Origin: SG8-30 sp964406445
Lineage (GTDB): Bacteria > Pseudomonadota > Gammaproteobacteria > Steroidobacterales > Steroidobacteraceae
NCBI GenBank assembly: GCA_964406445.1
Contig: CAYORU010000014.1
Location: 10,326-74,325, forward strand
Length of the DNA: 64,000 nt
Reading direction: 5' to 3'
Shown here: positions 40,013-47,547 of the stretch, one piece after another
How the letters are laid out: each line of letters begins with the position of its first letter
Numbering within the stretch: the first letter of the stretch is position 1
The notes under the pieces: model-generated
What the model was told of the DNA's origin: nothing
The model's database searches: none
What the model saw: only the letters and a program-made list of their open reading frames with translations
Program-made: the position numbers and the translations under genes

Positions 40013-41354
40013 CTCCCGCGATCGTCATCTCCCCGACAAGCACCGAGCCGGTGCGTATCCCGCCCCGCACATCCATGTCGCCGCCGACGGCGAGGATGCC
40101 ACGGTACATCTCGCGCAGGTTGCCGGCGATCGTGACCTCGTGGACAGCGTGGACGGGCTCACCGCCCTCGACCCACAGGCCGGCAGCGCCGCGCGAGTAG
40201 TCGCCGGTGACGCCATTGACGCCCTGGCCCATCAGCTCGGTGACCACGAGGCCCGTGCCGAGCCGGCCGAGCATCGCCTCGAAGCCGCCCTGCCCGCCCT
40301 CGACCTCGAGGTTGTGGACGCCGCCGGCGTTGCCGGAGGTCACGAGCCCCAGCTTGCGGGCAGAGTACGCGTCGAGGACGTAGCCCTGCAGCACGCCGCC
40401 GTCCACCAGCAGCCGCTCGCGGGTCGCGACGCCGTCGTTGTCGAACGGCGCCGAGCCCAGCGCACGCGGCAGGTGCGGCCGCTCCCGCATCGAGAGCCAG
40501 TCCGGGAACAGCGTCTCGCCCGCCGCCCCGAGCAGGAAGCTGCTCTTGCGGTACTGGGCGCCGCCGCGGATCGCGCCGACGAAGTGCCCGAAAAGGCCGC
40601 GCGCGAGTTCGGGCACGAACAGCACCGGTGCGCGCCGCGTCTGCAGCTTGCGCGCGCCGAGGCGCCGCAGCACGCGCCCGGCGGCGCGCCGGCCGATCTC
40701 GCCGACCGGCTCGAGGGCGCCCGCGTCGCGAGCGGTGTCGTACCAGTAGTCGCGCTGCATCTCGTCGCCGTCCTGGGCGAGGACGACGCAGCTCACGCTG
40801 TGGCTGCTGTGCGGGTAGCCGCCGACGAAGCCATGGCTGTTGCCGTAGACCCTCAGGCCGCGGTGCGTCGCGACGGTCGCCCCTTCCGAGTTCCCGACCC
40901 TGCGGTCCACGGCGAGCGCAGCGGCCTCGCACTCCCGGGCGAGGCCGATCGCGTCCTCGGCGGTGACCGCCCACGGGTGGCAGAGGTCGAGGTCGGGGAC
41001 GTCGCGCGCCATGAGCGAGGCGTCGGCGAGGCCCGCGAACTCGTCGCTCGCCGTGAAGCGCGCGATCGACAGCGCCTTGCGGACCGTTTCCGAGACCGGG
41101 CCCGGACCGAGGTCGGCGGTGCTCGCGGAGCCCTTGCGGCCGCCGACGTAGACCGTGATGCCCATGCTGCGATCGCGCTGGTACTCGAGCGTCTCGACTT
41201 CGCCGAGCCGCACGGTCACCGACAGGCCTCCGTCGACCGCGACGCCGGCCTCGGCCTGGTCGGCGCCGCCGCGGCGGGCCTCCTCGAGCGCGCGCGCCAC
41301 GACCGACTCGAGTTCGGGCTGGGCCATCGGCCCGGAAGTGCTGCTGTCGGCCAT
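40008..41354 (-). CDS. pmbA: Metalloprotease PmbA (TldE)
   Basis: Partner of TldD in the TldD/TldE peptidase complex that processes small peptides such as microcin B17 and CcdA. The 448-residue protein has the two-domain PmbA layout, with TLEYQRDRSMGITVYVGGRKGSAST (key residues about 57-81), SSHSVSCVVLAQDGDEMQRDYWYD and APFDNDGVATRERLLVDGGVLQGYVLD. As usual for TldE, the HExxxH metal site is absent; TldD at 45260 carries it. The stop codon lies in the repeat. Divergent from darP as in E. coli. Confidence 0.92.
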   Translation of the reverse strand: MADSSTSGPMAQPELESVVARALEEARRGGADQAEAGVAVDGGLSVTVRLGEVETLEYQRDRSMGITVYVGGRKGSASTADLGPGPVSETVRKALSIARFTASDEFAGLADASLMARDVPDLDLCHPWAVTAEDAIGLARECEAAALAVDRRVGNSEGATVATHRGLRVYGNSHGFVGGYPHSSHSVSCVVLAQDGDEMQRDYWYDTARDAGALEPVGEIGRRAAGRVLRRLGARKLQTRRAPVLFVPELARGLFGHFVGAIRGGAQYRKSSFLLGAAGETLFPDWLSMRERPHLPRALGSAPFDNDGVATRERLLVDGGVLQGYVLDAYSARKLGLVTSGNAGGVHNLEVEGGQGGFEAMLGRLGTGLVVTELMGQGVNGVTGDYSRGAAGLWVEGGEPVHAVHEVTIAGNLREMYRGILAVGGDMDVRGGIRTGSVLVGEMTIAGE

Positions 41355-41414
41355 GCGGGGCTCCGGAAGGTTTCGCCGATTGTACCGGGATGACCCGGCG
41401 CCCCGCGGCGCCCG

Positions 41415-41423
41415 TGCTAGCAT
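41415..41423 (+). promoter_or_regulatory. Extended -10 element before darP
   Basis: TG-C-TAGCAT ends seven bases before the ATG at 41431, so the transcript should start at or next to the start codon. Confidence 0.5.
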
Positions 41424-41430
41424 CCCGCCG

Positions 41431-41937
41431 ATGCGCCGTCGCGAGATCCCGGGTGAGCCGCCGCCTCCCACCAAGGGCGAGCTCAAGCGCCGCGCCGAGT
41501 CCCTCCGGGACCTCGGCGAGGCGCTGATCGACGCGCCGGACGATCTGCTGGACGGGCTCGACCTGCCCGAGAAGCTGCGCGACGCGATCGCGCTGGCGCG
41601 CCGCATCACGAGCCGCGCGGCGCTGGTCCGGCAGCGGCAGTACATCGGCAAGCTGATGCGCCAGCTCGACGAAGCGCCCATCCGGGCGGCGCTCGCCGCG
41701 GCGGAGGAGCGCCACCGCCTCGACGCACGCCGATTCCAGGCGGTCGAGCGCTGGCGCGACCGCCTGGTCGCCGAGGGCGAGCCCGCGGTGGAGGCGCTGC
41801 TGGCCGAGCGACCGGCGATCGACCCCGGCGCGCTGCGGCGACTGACGGTCGAGGCCCGCGGCGGGCAGGGCGCGGCGGGCGGCGCACGCGCGTTGTTCCG
41901 ATTCCTGCGGGAGTCGCTCGACCCGGCCCGGGACTGA
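41431..41937 (+). CDS. darP: Dual-action ribosomal maturation protein DarP (YjgA)
   Basis: Helps late assembly of the 50S subunit. The 168-residue, helical, highly charged protein has PPTKGELKRRAESLRDLGEALIDA (key residues about 12-35), and RQRQYIGKLMRQLDEAPIRAAL (about 69-90), both family signatures. The pmbA-yjgA divergent pair is conserved in gammaproteobacteria. Confidence 0.92.
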   Translation: MRRREIPGEPPPPTKGELKRRAESLRDLGEALIDAPDDLLDGLDLPEKLRDAIALARRITSRAALVRQRQYIGKLMRQLDEAPIRAALAAAEERHRLDARRFQAVERWRDRLVAEGEPAVEALLAERPAIDPGALRRLTVEARGGQGAAGGARALFRFLRESLDPARD

Positions 41938-41953
41938 CGCCCGGCGCGGCCCC

Positions 41954-41962
41954 TGATACCAT
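41954..41962 (+). promoter_or_regulatory. Extended -10 element before purE
   Basis: TG-A-TACCAT ends six bases before the purE ATG at 41969, again suggesting a transcript that begins at the start codon. No ribosome site is visible. Confidence 0.5.
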
Positions 41963-41968
41963 TTCACG

Positions 41969-42460
41969 ATGAAGCCGCTGGTGGGCATCGTCATGGGCTC
42001 GTCTTCCGACTGGGAGACGATGCAGCACGCCGCCTCGATGCTCGAGGGCCTGGGCGTGGGGCACGAGGTGCGCGTGGTCTCCGCGCACCGCACGCCCGAC
42101 CTCCTGTTCGAGTACGCCGCGACGGCGCGTGCGCGGGGACTCGAGGCGGTGATCGCAGGCGCCGGCGGCGCCGCGCACCTGCCCGGCATGCTCGCCGCGA
42201 AGACGACGCTGCCCGTGATCGGCGTGCCGGTGCAGTCGAAGGCCCTGAACGGGCTCGACTCGCTGCTCTCCATCGTGCAGATGCCGGCCGGCGTGCCGGT
42301 CGCGACGGTCGCGATCGGCGTGGCCGGCGCGAAGAACGCCGCCCTGCTCGCCGCCTCGATGCTGGCCCTGCGCCACCCGAGGATCGAGGCCGCCGTGGTC
42401 GCCTACCGGGAGAAGCAGACGGCCGACGTGCTGGCTCGCCCGGACCCGCGCGCGTCCTGA
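41969..42460 (+). CDS. purE: 5-(carboxyamino)imidazole ribonucleotide mutase
   Basis: Moves the carboxyl group of N5-CAIR to give CAIR in purine synthesis. The 163-residue protein has GIVMGSSSDWETM (about 5-17), VSAHRTPD (about 38-45), GAGGAAHLPGML (about 66-77) and GVPVQSKALNGLDSLLSIVQMP (about 85-106). Two bases separate it from purK. Confidence 0.96.
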   Translation: MKPLVGIVMGSSSDWETMQHAASMLEGLGVGHEVRVVSAHRTPDLLFEYAATARARGLEAVIAGAGGAAHLPGMLAAKTTLPVIGVPVQSKALNGLDSLLSIVQMPAGVPVATVAIGVAGAKNAALLAASMLALRHPRIEAAVVAYREKQTADVLARPDPRAS

Positions 42461-42462
42461 CC

Positions 42463-43578
42463 ATGCGCATCGGCATCATCGGCGCCGGCCAGCTCGGCCG
42501 GATGCTGGCCCTCTCCGGAATTCCGCTCGGCCTCGAGTTCCTCTTCTACGACCGCTCGGCCGACGTGCCGGGCGCCGCGGTCGCGCCGGTGGTGACCGGC
42601 GGATTCGACGACCTCGCCGCGTTGCGCAGCTTCGCGCGACGGGTGGACGTGGTCAGCTTCGACTGGGAGAACGTGCCGGTCGCCTCGGTGCGCGCGCTGG
42701 CGAGCCTCGCTCCGGCCTGGCCGCCGCCCCGCGCCCTCGAGATCGCGCAGGACCGGCTTGCCGAGAAGCGGCTGTTCGTCCGCCTCGGCATCCCGGTCGC
42801 CCCGCACGCGGCCGTGGATTCGCTGGCGGCGCTCGAGCGCGCCGTGGCCCGCATCGGCACGCCCGGCATCCTCAAGACGCGCCGGCTGGGATACGACGGC
42901 AAGGGGCAGATCCGCATCGACGGTGCGGCGCAGCTGGCCGAAGCCTGCGCCGCGCTCGGCGGCCGCGGGCTCATCTACGAGGGCTTCGTCCGCTTCAGCC
43001 GCGAGGTGTCGCTGGTCGCCGCGCGCGACCGCCGGGGCGCGATTGCCTTCTATCCCCTCGCCGAGAACGTGCACGAATCGGGCATCCTGTCGGTGACGCG
43101 CGCGCCGCACCGCTCCCCGAGCCTGCAGCGCGCCGCCGAGTCGCACCTGCGGCGCCTGCTCGAGCGCCTCGGTTACGTCGGCGTGCTGTGCGTGGAATTC
43201 TTCGTCTGCGGCCGGCAGCTGGTGGCCAACGAGATGGCGCCGCGGGTCCACAACTCGGGACACTGGACCATAGAGGGCGCCGAGACCAGCCAGTTCGAGA
43301 ACCACGTGCGCGCGCTGGCCGGCCTGCCGCTCGGCAGCACCCGGCCGCGCGGCGCCGCCGGCATGGCCAACTTCATCGGACGCATGCCGCCAGCGGACGC
43401 GGTGCTCGCGATCGAGGGCGCCCACCTGCATGATTACGGAAAATCCCCGCGCCCGGGCCGCAAGCTGGGCCACGCCACGGTCGTCGCGGCGACCGCAGCG
43501 GCCCGGGAGAGGCGCCTAGGCGCCCTGCTGGCGCTGGCGGGACGCGCTTCGCAGGTCGCGGAGGGCCCGTTCAGGTAA
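42463..43578 (+). CDS. purK: 5-(carboxyamino)imidazole ribonucleotide synthase
   Basis: ATP-grasp enzyme that carboxylates AIR to N5-CAIR, the substrate of PurE. The 371-residue protein has IGIIGAGQLGRMLA (about 2-15), KTRRLGYDGKGQIRI (about 136-150), YEGFVRFSREVSLVAARD (about 174-191) and NEMAPRVHNSGHWTIEG (about 257-273). Together with purE it shows the class I purE/purK route is used. Confidence 0.96.
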   Translation: MRIGIIGAGQLGRMLALSGIPLGLEFLFYDRSADVPGAAVAPVVTGGFDDLAALRSFARRVDVVSFDWENVPVASVRALASLAPAWPPPRALEIAQDRLAEKRLFVRLGIPVAPHAAVDSLAALERAVARIGTPGILKTRRLGYDGKGQIRIDGAAQLAEACAALGGRGLIYEGFVRFSREVSLVAARDRRGAIAFYPLAENVHESGILSVTRAPHRSPSLQRAAESHLRRLLERLGYVGVLCVEFFVCGRQLVANEMAPRVHNSGHWTIEGAETSQFENHVRALAGLPLGSTRPRGAAGMANFIGRMPPADAVLAIEGAHLHDYGKSPRPGRKLGHATVVAATAAARERRLGALLALAGRASQVAEGPFR

Positions 43579-43645
43579 CATCGGGCGAAACGGCCGCAGC
43601 CAGGGTGGAACTCGCCCGCAGGAACGCGGGTCACGACCTGAAACC

Positions 43646-44908
43646 ATGTACCTCGAGCACTTCCAGCTGACGGAACTCCCCTTCCGGCTGAGCCCGGATC
43701 CGGCGTTCCTGTTCCTGTCGAAGCACCATGCCCGGGCCAAGGCCTACATGGAGTCGACGATCTGGTTCACCGACGGCTTCGTCGTGATCACGGGCGAGGT
43801 CGGCTCCGGCAAGACCACCCTGATCGAGACCTTCCTGAAGGAGCTCGAGAAGGACGTGGTCGTCGCCCAGGTCAGCCAGACGCAGGTCTCGCCCATCGAG
43901 TTCCTGCAGGCGGTCCTGGTGCAGTTCGGCTTCTCGCCCTTCCGGATGAAGAAGGCCGAGCTGCTCGCGACGCTCAACCAGTTCCTGATCGAGCAGTACG
44001 CCGCCGGGCGGAAGGTGCTGTTGATCGTCGATGAGGCGCAGAACCTCTCCAACCGGGTCCTGGAGGAGGTACGTCTTCTCTCCGGCGTCGAGACGACCAA
44101 GGAGAAGGTGCTGAGGATCATCCTCTGCGGCCAGCCCGAGCTCAACGAGAAGCTCGACTCGCCGGAGCTCGTCCAGCTCGTGCAGCGCGTGCGCCTGCGC
44201 TTCCACCTGACGGCGCTCACGCCGGAGGACACTCGCGCCTACGTGCTCCACCGGCTCGACGTGGCGGGTGCGCAGGGCCGCCGGATCTTCGCCGAGGAGA
44301 CGCACCCGGTCGTGTTCCGCTACACGGGCGGCGTGCCGCGGCTCGTCAACACGCTGTGCGACACGGCGCTGATGGGCGCGTTCGCGCTCGAAAGCAAGAC
44401 GGTCGGCCTGAAGGAGCTGCAGGCCGCGATCGACGAGCTGGGCTGGGTGGAGTTCGCGGCCCGCACGAGCCGCTTCGCGCGTCCGCGGATGGCGCCGCCG
44501 GTCGATTCGCCGCAACGCTTCGCACGCATCATCGTCGTCCACGAGGGGCGCACGCTGGAGGAGCGCGAACTGAGGCCCGGGCGGCTGATCATCGGCCGCA
44601 CCGGCGACAACGACCTGCAGGTCGACAGCAAGTTCGTCAGCCGCCACCACTGCCAGATCATCACGAACCCGGAGTTCAGCGTCCTCGAGGACCTGAACAG
44701 CACCAACGGCGTCTACGTGAAGTCGAAGCGCGTCCGGCGCCATCACCTGAACGACGGCGACGTGATCATGCTCGGCCGGCACGAGATCATGTACGTGGAC
44801 GAGCGGGGCGCGCGGAGCCGCCAGGACCATGACGCGGTCGAGACGGGCGCGGACGCCGAGGCGTCGGACTCCGAGGACGTGCCTCGGGCGAGCGAGGATG
44901 CGGCGTGA
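43646..44908 (+). CDS. ExeA/GspA-like AAA ATPase fused to an FHA domain
   Basis: A 420-residue cytoplasmic protein. The N-terminal AAA domain (about 1-285) starts YLEHFQLTELPFRLSPDP, has Walker A GEVGSGKTT (about 50-58) and Walker B VLLIVDEAQNL (about 129-139), and ends with the GGVPRLVNTLCD sensor motif, as in ExeA/GspA and TniB-type ATPases. Residues about 295-395 are an FHA phospho-threonine-binding domain: IIGRTGDNDLQVDSKFVSRHHCQI and NSTNGVYVKSKRV carry the conserved G-R, S-x-x-H and N. The acidic tail closes it. No type II secretion, transposition or kinase genes are beside it; a role in envelope assembly or signalling is inference. Confidence 0.85.
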   Translation: MYLEHFQLTELPFRLSPDPAFLFLSKHHARAKAYMESTIWFTDGFVVITGEVGSGKTTLIETFLKELEKDVVVAQVSQTQVSPIEFLQAVLVQFGFSPFRMKKAELLATLNQFLIEQYAAGRKVLLIVDEAQNLSNRVLEEVRLLSGVETTKEKVLRIILCGQPELNEKLDSPELVQLVQRVRLRFHLTALTPEDTRAYVLHRLDVAGAQGRRIFAEETHPVVFRYTGGVPRLVNTLCDTALMGAFALESKTVGLKELQAAIDELGWVEFAARTSRFARPRMAPPVDSPQRFARIIVVHEGRTLEERELRPGRLIIGRTGDNDLQVDSKFVSRHHCQIITNPEFSVLEDLNSTNGVYVKSKRVRRHHLNDGDVIMLGRHEIMYVDERGARSRQDHDAVETGADAEASDSEDVPRASEDAA

Positions 44909-44915
44909 AGGAGAA

Positions 44916-45001
44916 GTGATCGGTGATCGGTGATCGGCCAGACCGGGCAGCGCCTCGGCGAGCGGTTCCGGCCGATTACTGATCACCGGTCACCGGTCAC
45001 T
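44916..45001. repeat. Inverted heptamer-repeat element, family B, second copy
   Basis: Left arm GTGATC, GGTGATC, GGTGATC (44916-44935); right arm GATTACT, GATCACC, GGTCACC, GGTCACT (44974-45001), with a GC-rich centre that resembles the first copy (GGCC..GACCGG..GCGCC). It separates the convergent ATPase/FHA gene and the small membrane-protein gene, whose TGA stop is within the right arm. Confidence 0.88.
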
Positions 45002-45221
45002 CGTCCTCGTCCAGCTCCTGCCCGTAGCGCCGCTTCTGGATCCGGTAGTCGCGGCGCCTCAGGACCAGCACCAGCCCGCCGACGACCAGCAGCAGGCCCG
45101 CGAGGATCAGCGCGTCCGACCAGGGCGGCTCGCGCCAGTAGAACGAGAATCCCAGGACACCCAGTCCGAGCCCCATGTAGAGATAGGGCAGCGACTCGTA
45201 GACCGGTCGCGATAGCCGCAT
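44997..45221 (-). CDS. Small two-helix membrane protein
   Basis: A 74-residue protein with two hydrophobic segments (about 12-29 and 36-54) joined by WREPPWSD, then a basic region RRRDYRIQKRRYG and an acidic end ELDEDE. The ATG at 45221 is preferred over 45227 because the GGGGAGGGG site would touch the latter. I do not recognise the family. It is 38 bases after tldD and probably in its operon. Confidence 0.65.
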   Translation of the reverse strand: MRLSRPVYESLPYLYMGLGLGVLGFSFYWREPPWSDALILAGLLLVVGGLVLVLRRRDYRIQKRRYGQELDEDE

Positions 45222-45259
45222 CGTCATCCCCTCCCCGATCGCCTTCGCGTCGACGCGCC

Positions 45260-46723
45260 CTAGGCGGTGCCGCCGACCGTGAGGCCATCCACGCGCAGCG
45301 TGGGCTGGCCCACGCCGACGGGGACCGACTGGCCCTCCTTGCCGCAGGTCCCCACGCCCTCGTCGAGCTGCAGGTCGTTGCCGACCATGCTGACCCGCGT
45401 CAGCACGTCCGGCCCGTTGCCGATCAGCGTCGCGCCCTTCACGGGCGCAGTGATGCGCCCGTCCTCGATGAGATAGGCCTCGCTCGCCGAGAACACGAAC
45501 TTGCCCGAGGTGATGTCCACCTGGCCGCCGCCGAAGTTCGCCGCGAACAGCCCGCGCTTGACCGAGCGCACGATCTCCTCGCGCTCGTGCGGGCCGGCCA
45601 GCATGTAGGTGTTCGTCATCCGCGGCAGGGTCATGTGGGCGAAGGACTGGCGCCGGCCGTTGCCGGTGGGCGCGACGCCCATCAGCCGCGCGTTCAGCTT
45701 GTCGTGGATGTAGCCGCGCAGCACTCCGCCCTCGATCAGCGTCGTGCACTGGGTCGGCACGCCCTCGTCGTCCACGTTGAGCGAGCCGCGCCGGCGCGCG
45801 AGCGTGCCGTCGTCGACGACGGTGCACAGCGGCGAGGCCACGCGCTGGCCGACGCGCCCGCTGAAGGCCGAGGTGCCCTTGCGGTTGAAGTCGCCCTCGA
45901 GACCGTGGCCGATGGCCTCGTGCAGCAGCACGCCGGGCCAGCCCGGCCCCAGCACGACGGTCATGTTGCCGGCGGGCGCCGCGACGGCCTCGAGATTGAC
46001 GAGCGCCTGCCGCACCGCCTCGCGCCCGAGCGCCATGGGCCGGTCGTCTTCGACCAGCTCGGCGAGCGTGAAGCGACCGCCGCCGCCGGCGTAGCCCTGC
46101 TCGCGGCGACCGCCCTGCTCGACGATCACGGAGACGTTCAGCCGGACGAGCGGCCGCAGGTCGGCGGCGAACGTGCCGTCGGTGCCCGCCACCAGAACCA
46201 CCTCGTGCACGGCGGCGACGCTCGCCATCACCTGGCAGACCCGCGGGTCAAGCGCGCGGGTCTCGCGGTCGATGCGCGCGAGCAGCGCGACCTTCTCGGT
46301 GTCGCCGAGGGTCACGATCGGGTCGACGGGCGCGTAGAGCCGGTGCGGCGAAGCCGGCCGCCAGGCGCGGACCCGCCCCTCGCCGCCGGCGCGCGCGATC
46401 GCCCGCGCGGCGCGCGCGGCCTCGAGCAGCGCCTCGGGCACGAGCTCGTCGGAGTACGCGAAGCCGGTGCGCTCGCCGGCCAGCGCGCGCACGCCCACGC
46501 CGGTCTCGATGCTGTGCGAGCCCTCCTTGACGATGCCGTCCTCGAGCGACCAGTGCTCCTCCCGCGAGGCCTGGAAGTAGAGGTCGCCGCCGTCGATGGC
46601 GGCGCCTAGCAACGCGCCCAGCGCGTGCTCGATGCGGGCGTCGTCGAGACCCGCGGGCGCCAGTATCGCGTCGCGGGCGCTCTGCAGCGGGTCGGCGGGA
46701 ATCGCATCCAGGCTCGCGTTCAT
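45260..46723 (-). CDS. tldD: Metalloprotease TldD
   Basis: Catalytic subunit of the TldD/TldE peptidase. The 487-residue protein has the zinc motif HEAIGHGLEGDFNRKGTSAF (about 268-287), GYIHDKLNARLMG (about 344-356), TNTYMLAGPHEREEI (about 376-390) and ITSGKFVFSASEAYLIEDG. It follows the nitrilase gene by two bases. With pmbA only 4 kb away, both halves of the complex are in this window, which is unusual compared with the distant E. coli loci. Confidence 0.95.
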   Translation of the reverse strand: MNASLDAIPADPLQSARDAILAPAGLDDARIEHALGALLGAAIDGGDLYFQASREEHWSLEDGIVKEGSHSIETGVGVRALAGERTGFAYSDELVPEALLEAARAARAIARAGGEGRVRAWRPASPHRLYAPVDPIVTLGDTEKVALLARIDRETRALDPRVCQVMASVAAVHEVVLVAGTDGTFAADLRPLVRLNVSVIVEQGGRREQGYAGGGGRFTLAELVEDDRPMALGREAVRQALVNLEAVAAPAGNMTVVLGPGWPGVLLHEAIGHGLEGDFNRKGTSAFSGRVGQRVASPLCTVVDDGTLARRRGSLNVDDEGVPTQCTTLIEGGVLRGYIHDKLNARLMGVAPTGNGRRQSFAHMTLPRMTNTYMLAGPHEREEIVRSVKRGLFAANFGGGQVDITSGKFVFSASEAYLIEDGRITAPVKGATLIGNGPDVLTRVSMVGNDLQLDEGVGTCGKEGQSVPVGVGQPTLRVDGLTVGGTA

Positions 46724-46725
46724 CC

Positions 46726-47547
46726 TCACTCCAGCACCCGGTGCGACAGCGCCGGGAAAGATCGGCGGGTGCGGCCCTGGGCGTCGCGGTCCACTTCCGC
46801 GACGACCACGCCGCTGCCGCGCGGCCGCCGGCACTGCACCCGGCCCCAGTAGTCGGCCACGAGCGTGTCGCCGTAGGTCTCGCGCCCGTTCGGGTGCAGC
46901 CCGGACTGCGCCGCCGCCGCGACGTAGCAGAGGTTCTCCACCGCACGCGCCCGCAGCAGGATCTCCCAGTGGGCCCTGCCCGTCGGCGCCGTGAAGGCCG
47001 CGGGCACCGAGAGGATCTCGGCGCCGTCCGCGACGAGGCGGCGATACAGCTCTGGAAAGCGAAGATCGTAGCACACGGTGAGTCCGACCCGGCCGGCCGG
47101 GGTGTCCACCACCACCGGCTCGCGACCCGGCGCCGCGTTGGCCGATTCGCGATAGCCCTCGTCGCGCCCGGGCAGGTCCACGTCGAAGAGGTGGATCTTG
47201 TCGTAGCGCGCCACGGTGCGCCCGCGGTCGTCGAAGACCAGGCAGGCGTTCGCGGGACGCGCGTCGCCCGGCACCGCGACCGGCGTGGTCCCGGCGACGA
47301 TCCACAGCCCCAGCTCGCGCGCCGCCTCCGCCATGGCGCGCTGCACGGGCCCGTCGCCGGGCGCCTCGACCACGCTGCGACGCGCCGCCTCGCTGCGGCC
47401 CATGAACGCGAAGTTCTCGGGCAGGACGGCGAGGCACGCGCCGGCCGCGCGCGCCTCGGTGAGCAGCCGGCGCGCCACCAGCAGGTTCTCCTGCACGTCC
47501 AGGCCGCTGGTCATCTGCAGCGCGGCGATGCGCGGCAGCCCGCTCAT
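46726..47547 (-). CDS. Carbon-nitrogen hydrolase (Nit1/deaminated glutathione amidase type)
   Basis: A 273-residue nitrilase-fold amidase. The Glu-Lys-Cys triad is visible: Glu in LAVLPENFAF (about 39-48), Lys in YDKIHLFDVDLPG (about 114-126) and Cys in GLTVCYDLRFPELYR (about 154-168). The sequence DLRFPELYRRL and GRAHWEILLRARAVEN are typical of the Nit1 branch, which hydrolyses deaminated glutathione; the substrate is inferred. It overlaps the yhdP start region (ATGA) and is placed between yhdP and tldD, an order seen in several gammaproteobacteria. Confidence 0.87.
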   Translation of the reverse strand: MSGLPRIAALQMTSGLDVQENLLVARRLLTEARAAGACLAVLPENFAFMGRSEAARRSVVEAPGDGPVQRAMAEAARELGLWIVAGTTPVAVPGDARPANACLVFDDRGRTVARYDKIHLFDVDLPGRDEGYRESANAAPGREPVVVDTPAGRVGLTVCYDLRFPELYRRLVADGAEILSVPAAFTAPTGRAHWEILLRARAVENLCYVAAAAQSGLHPNGRETYGDTLVADYWGRVQCRRPRGSGVVVAEVDRDAQGRTRRSFPALSHRVLE

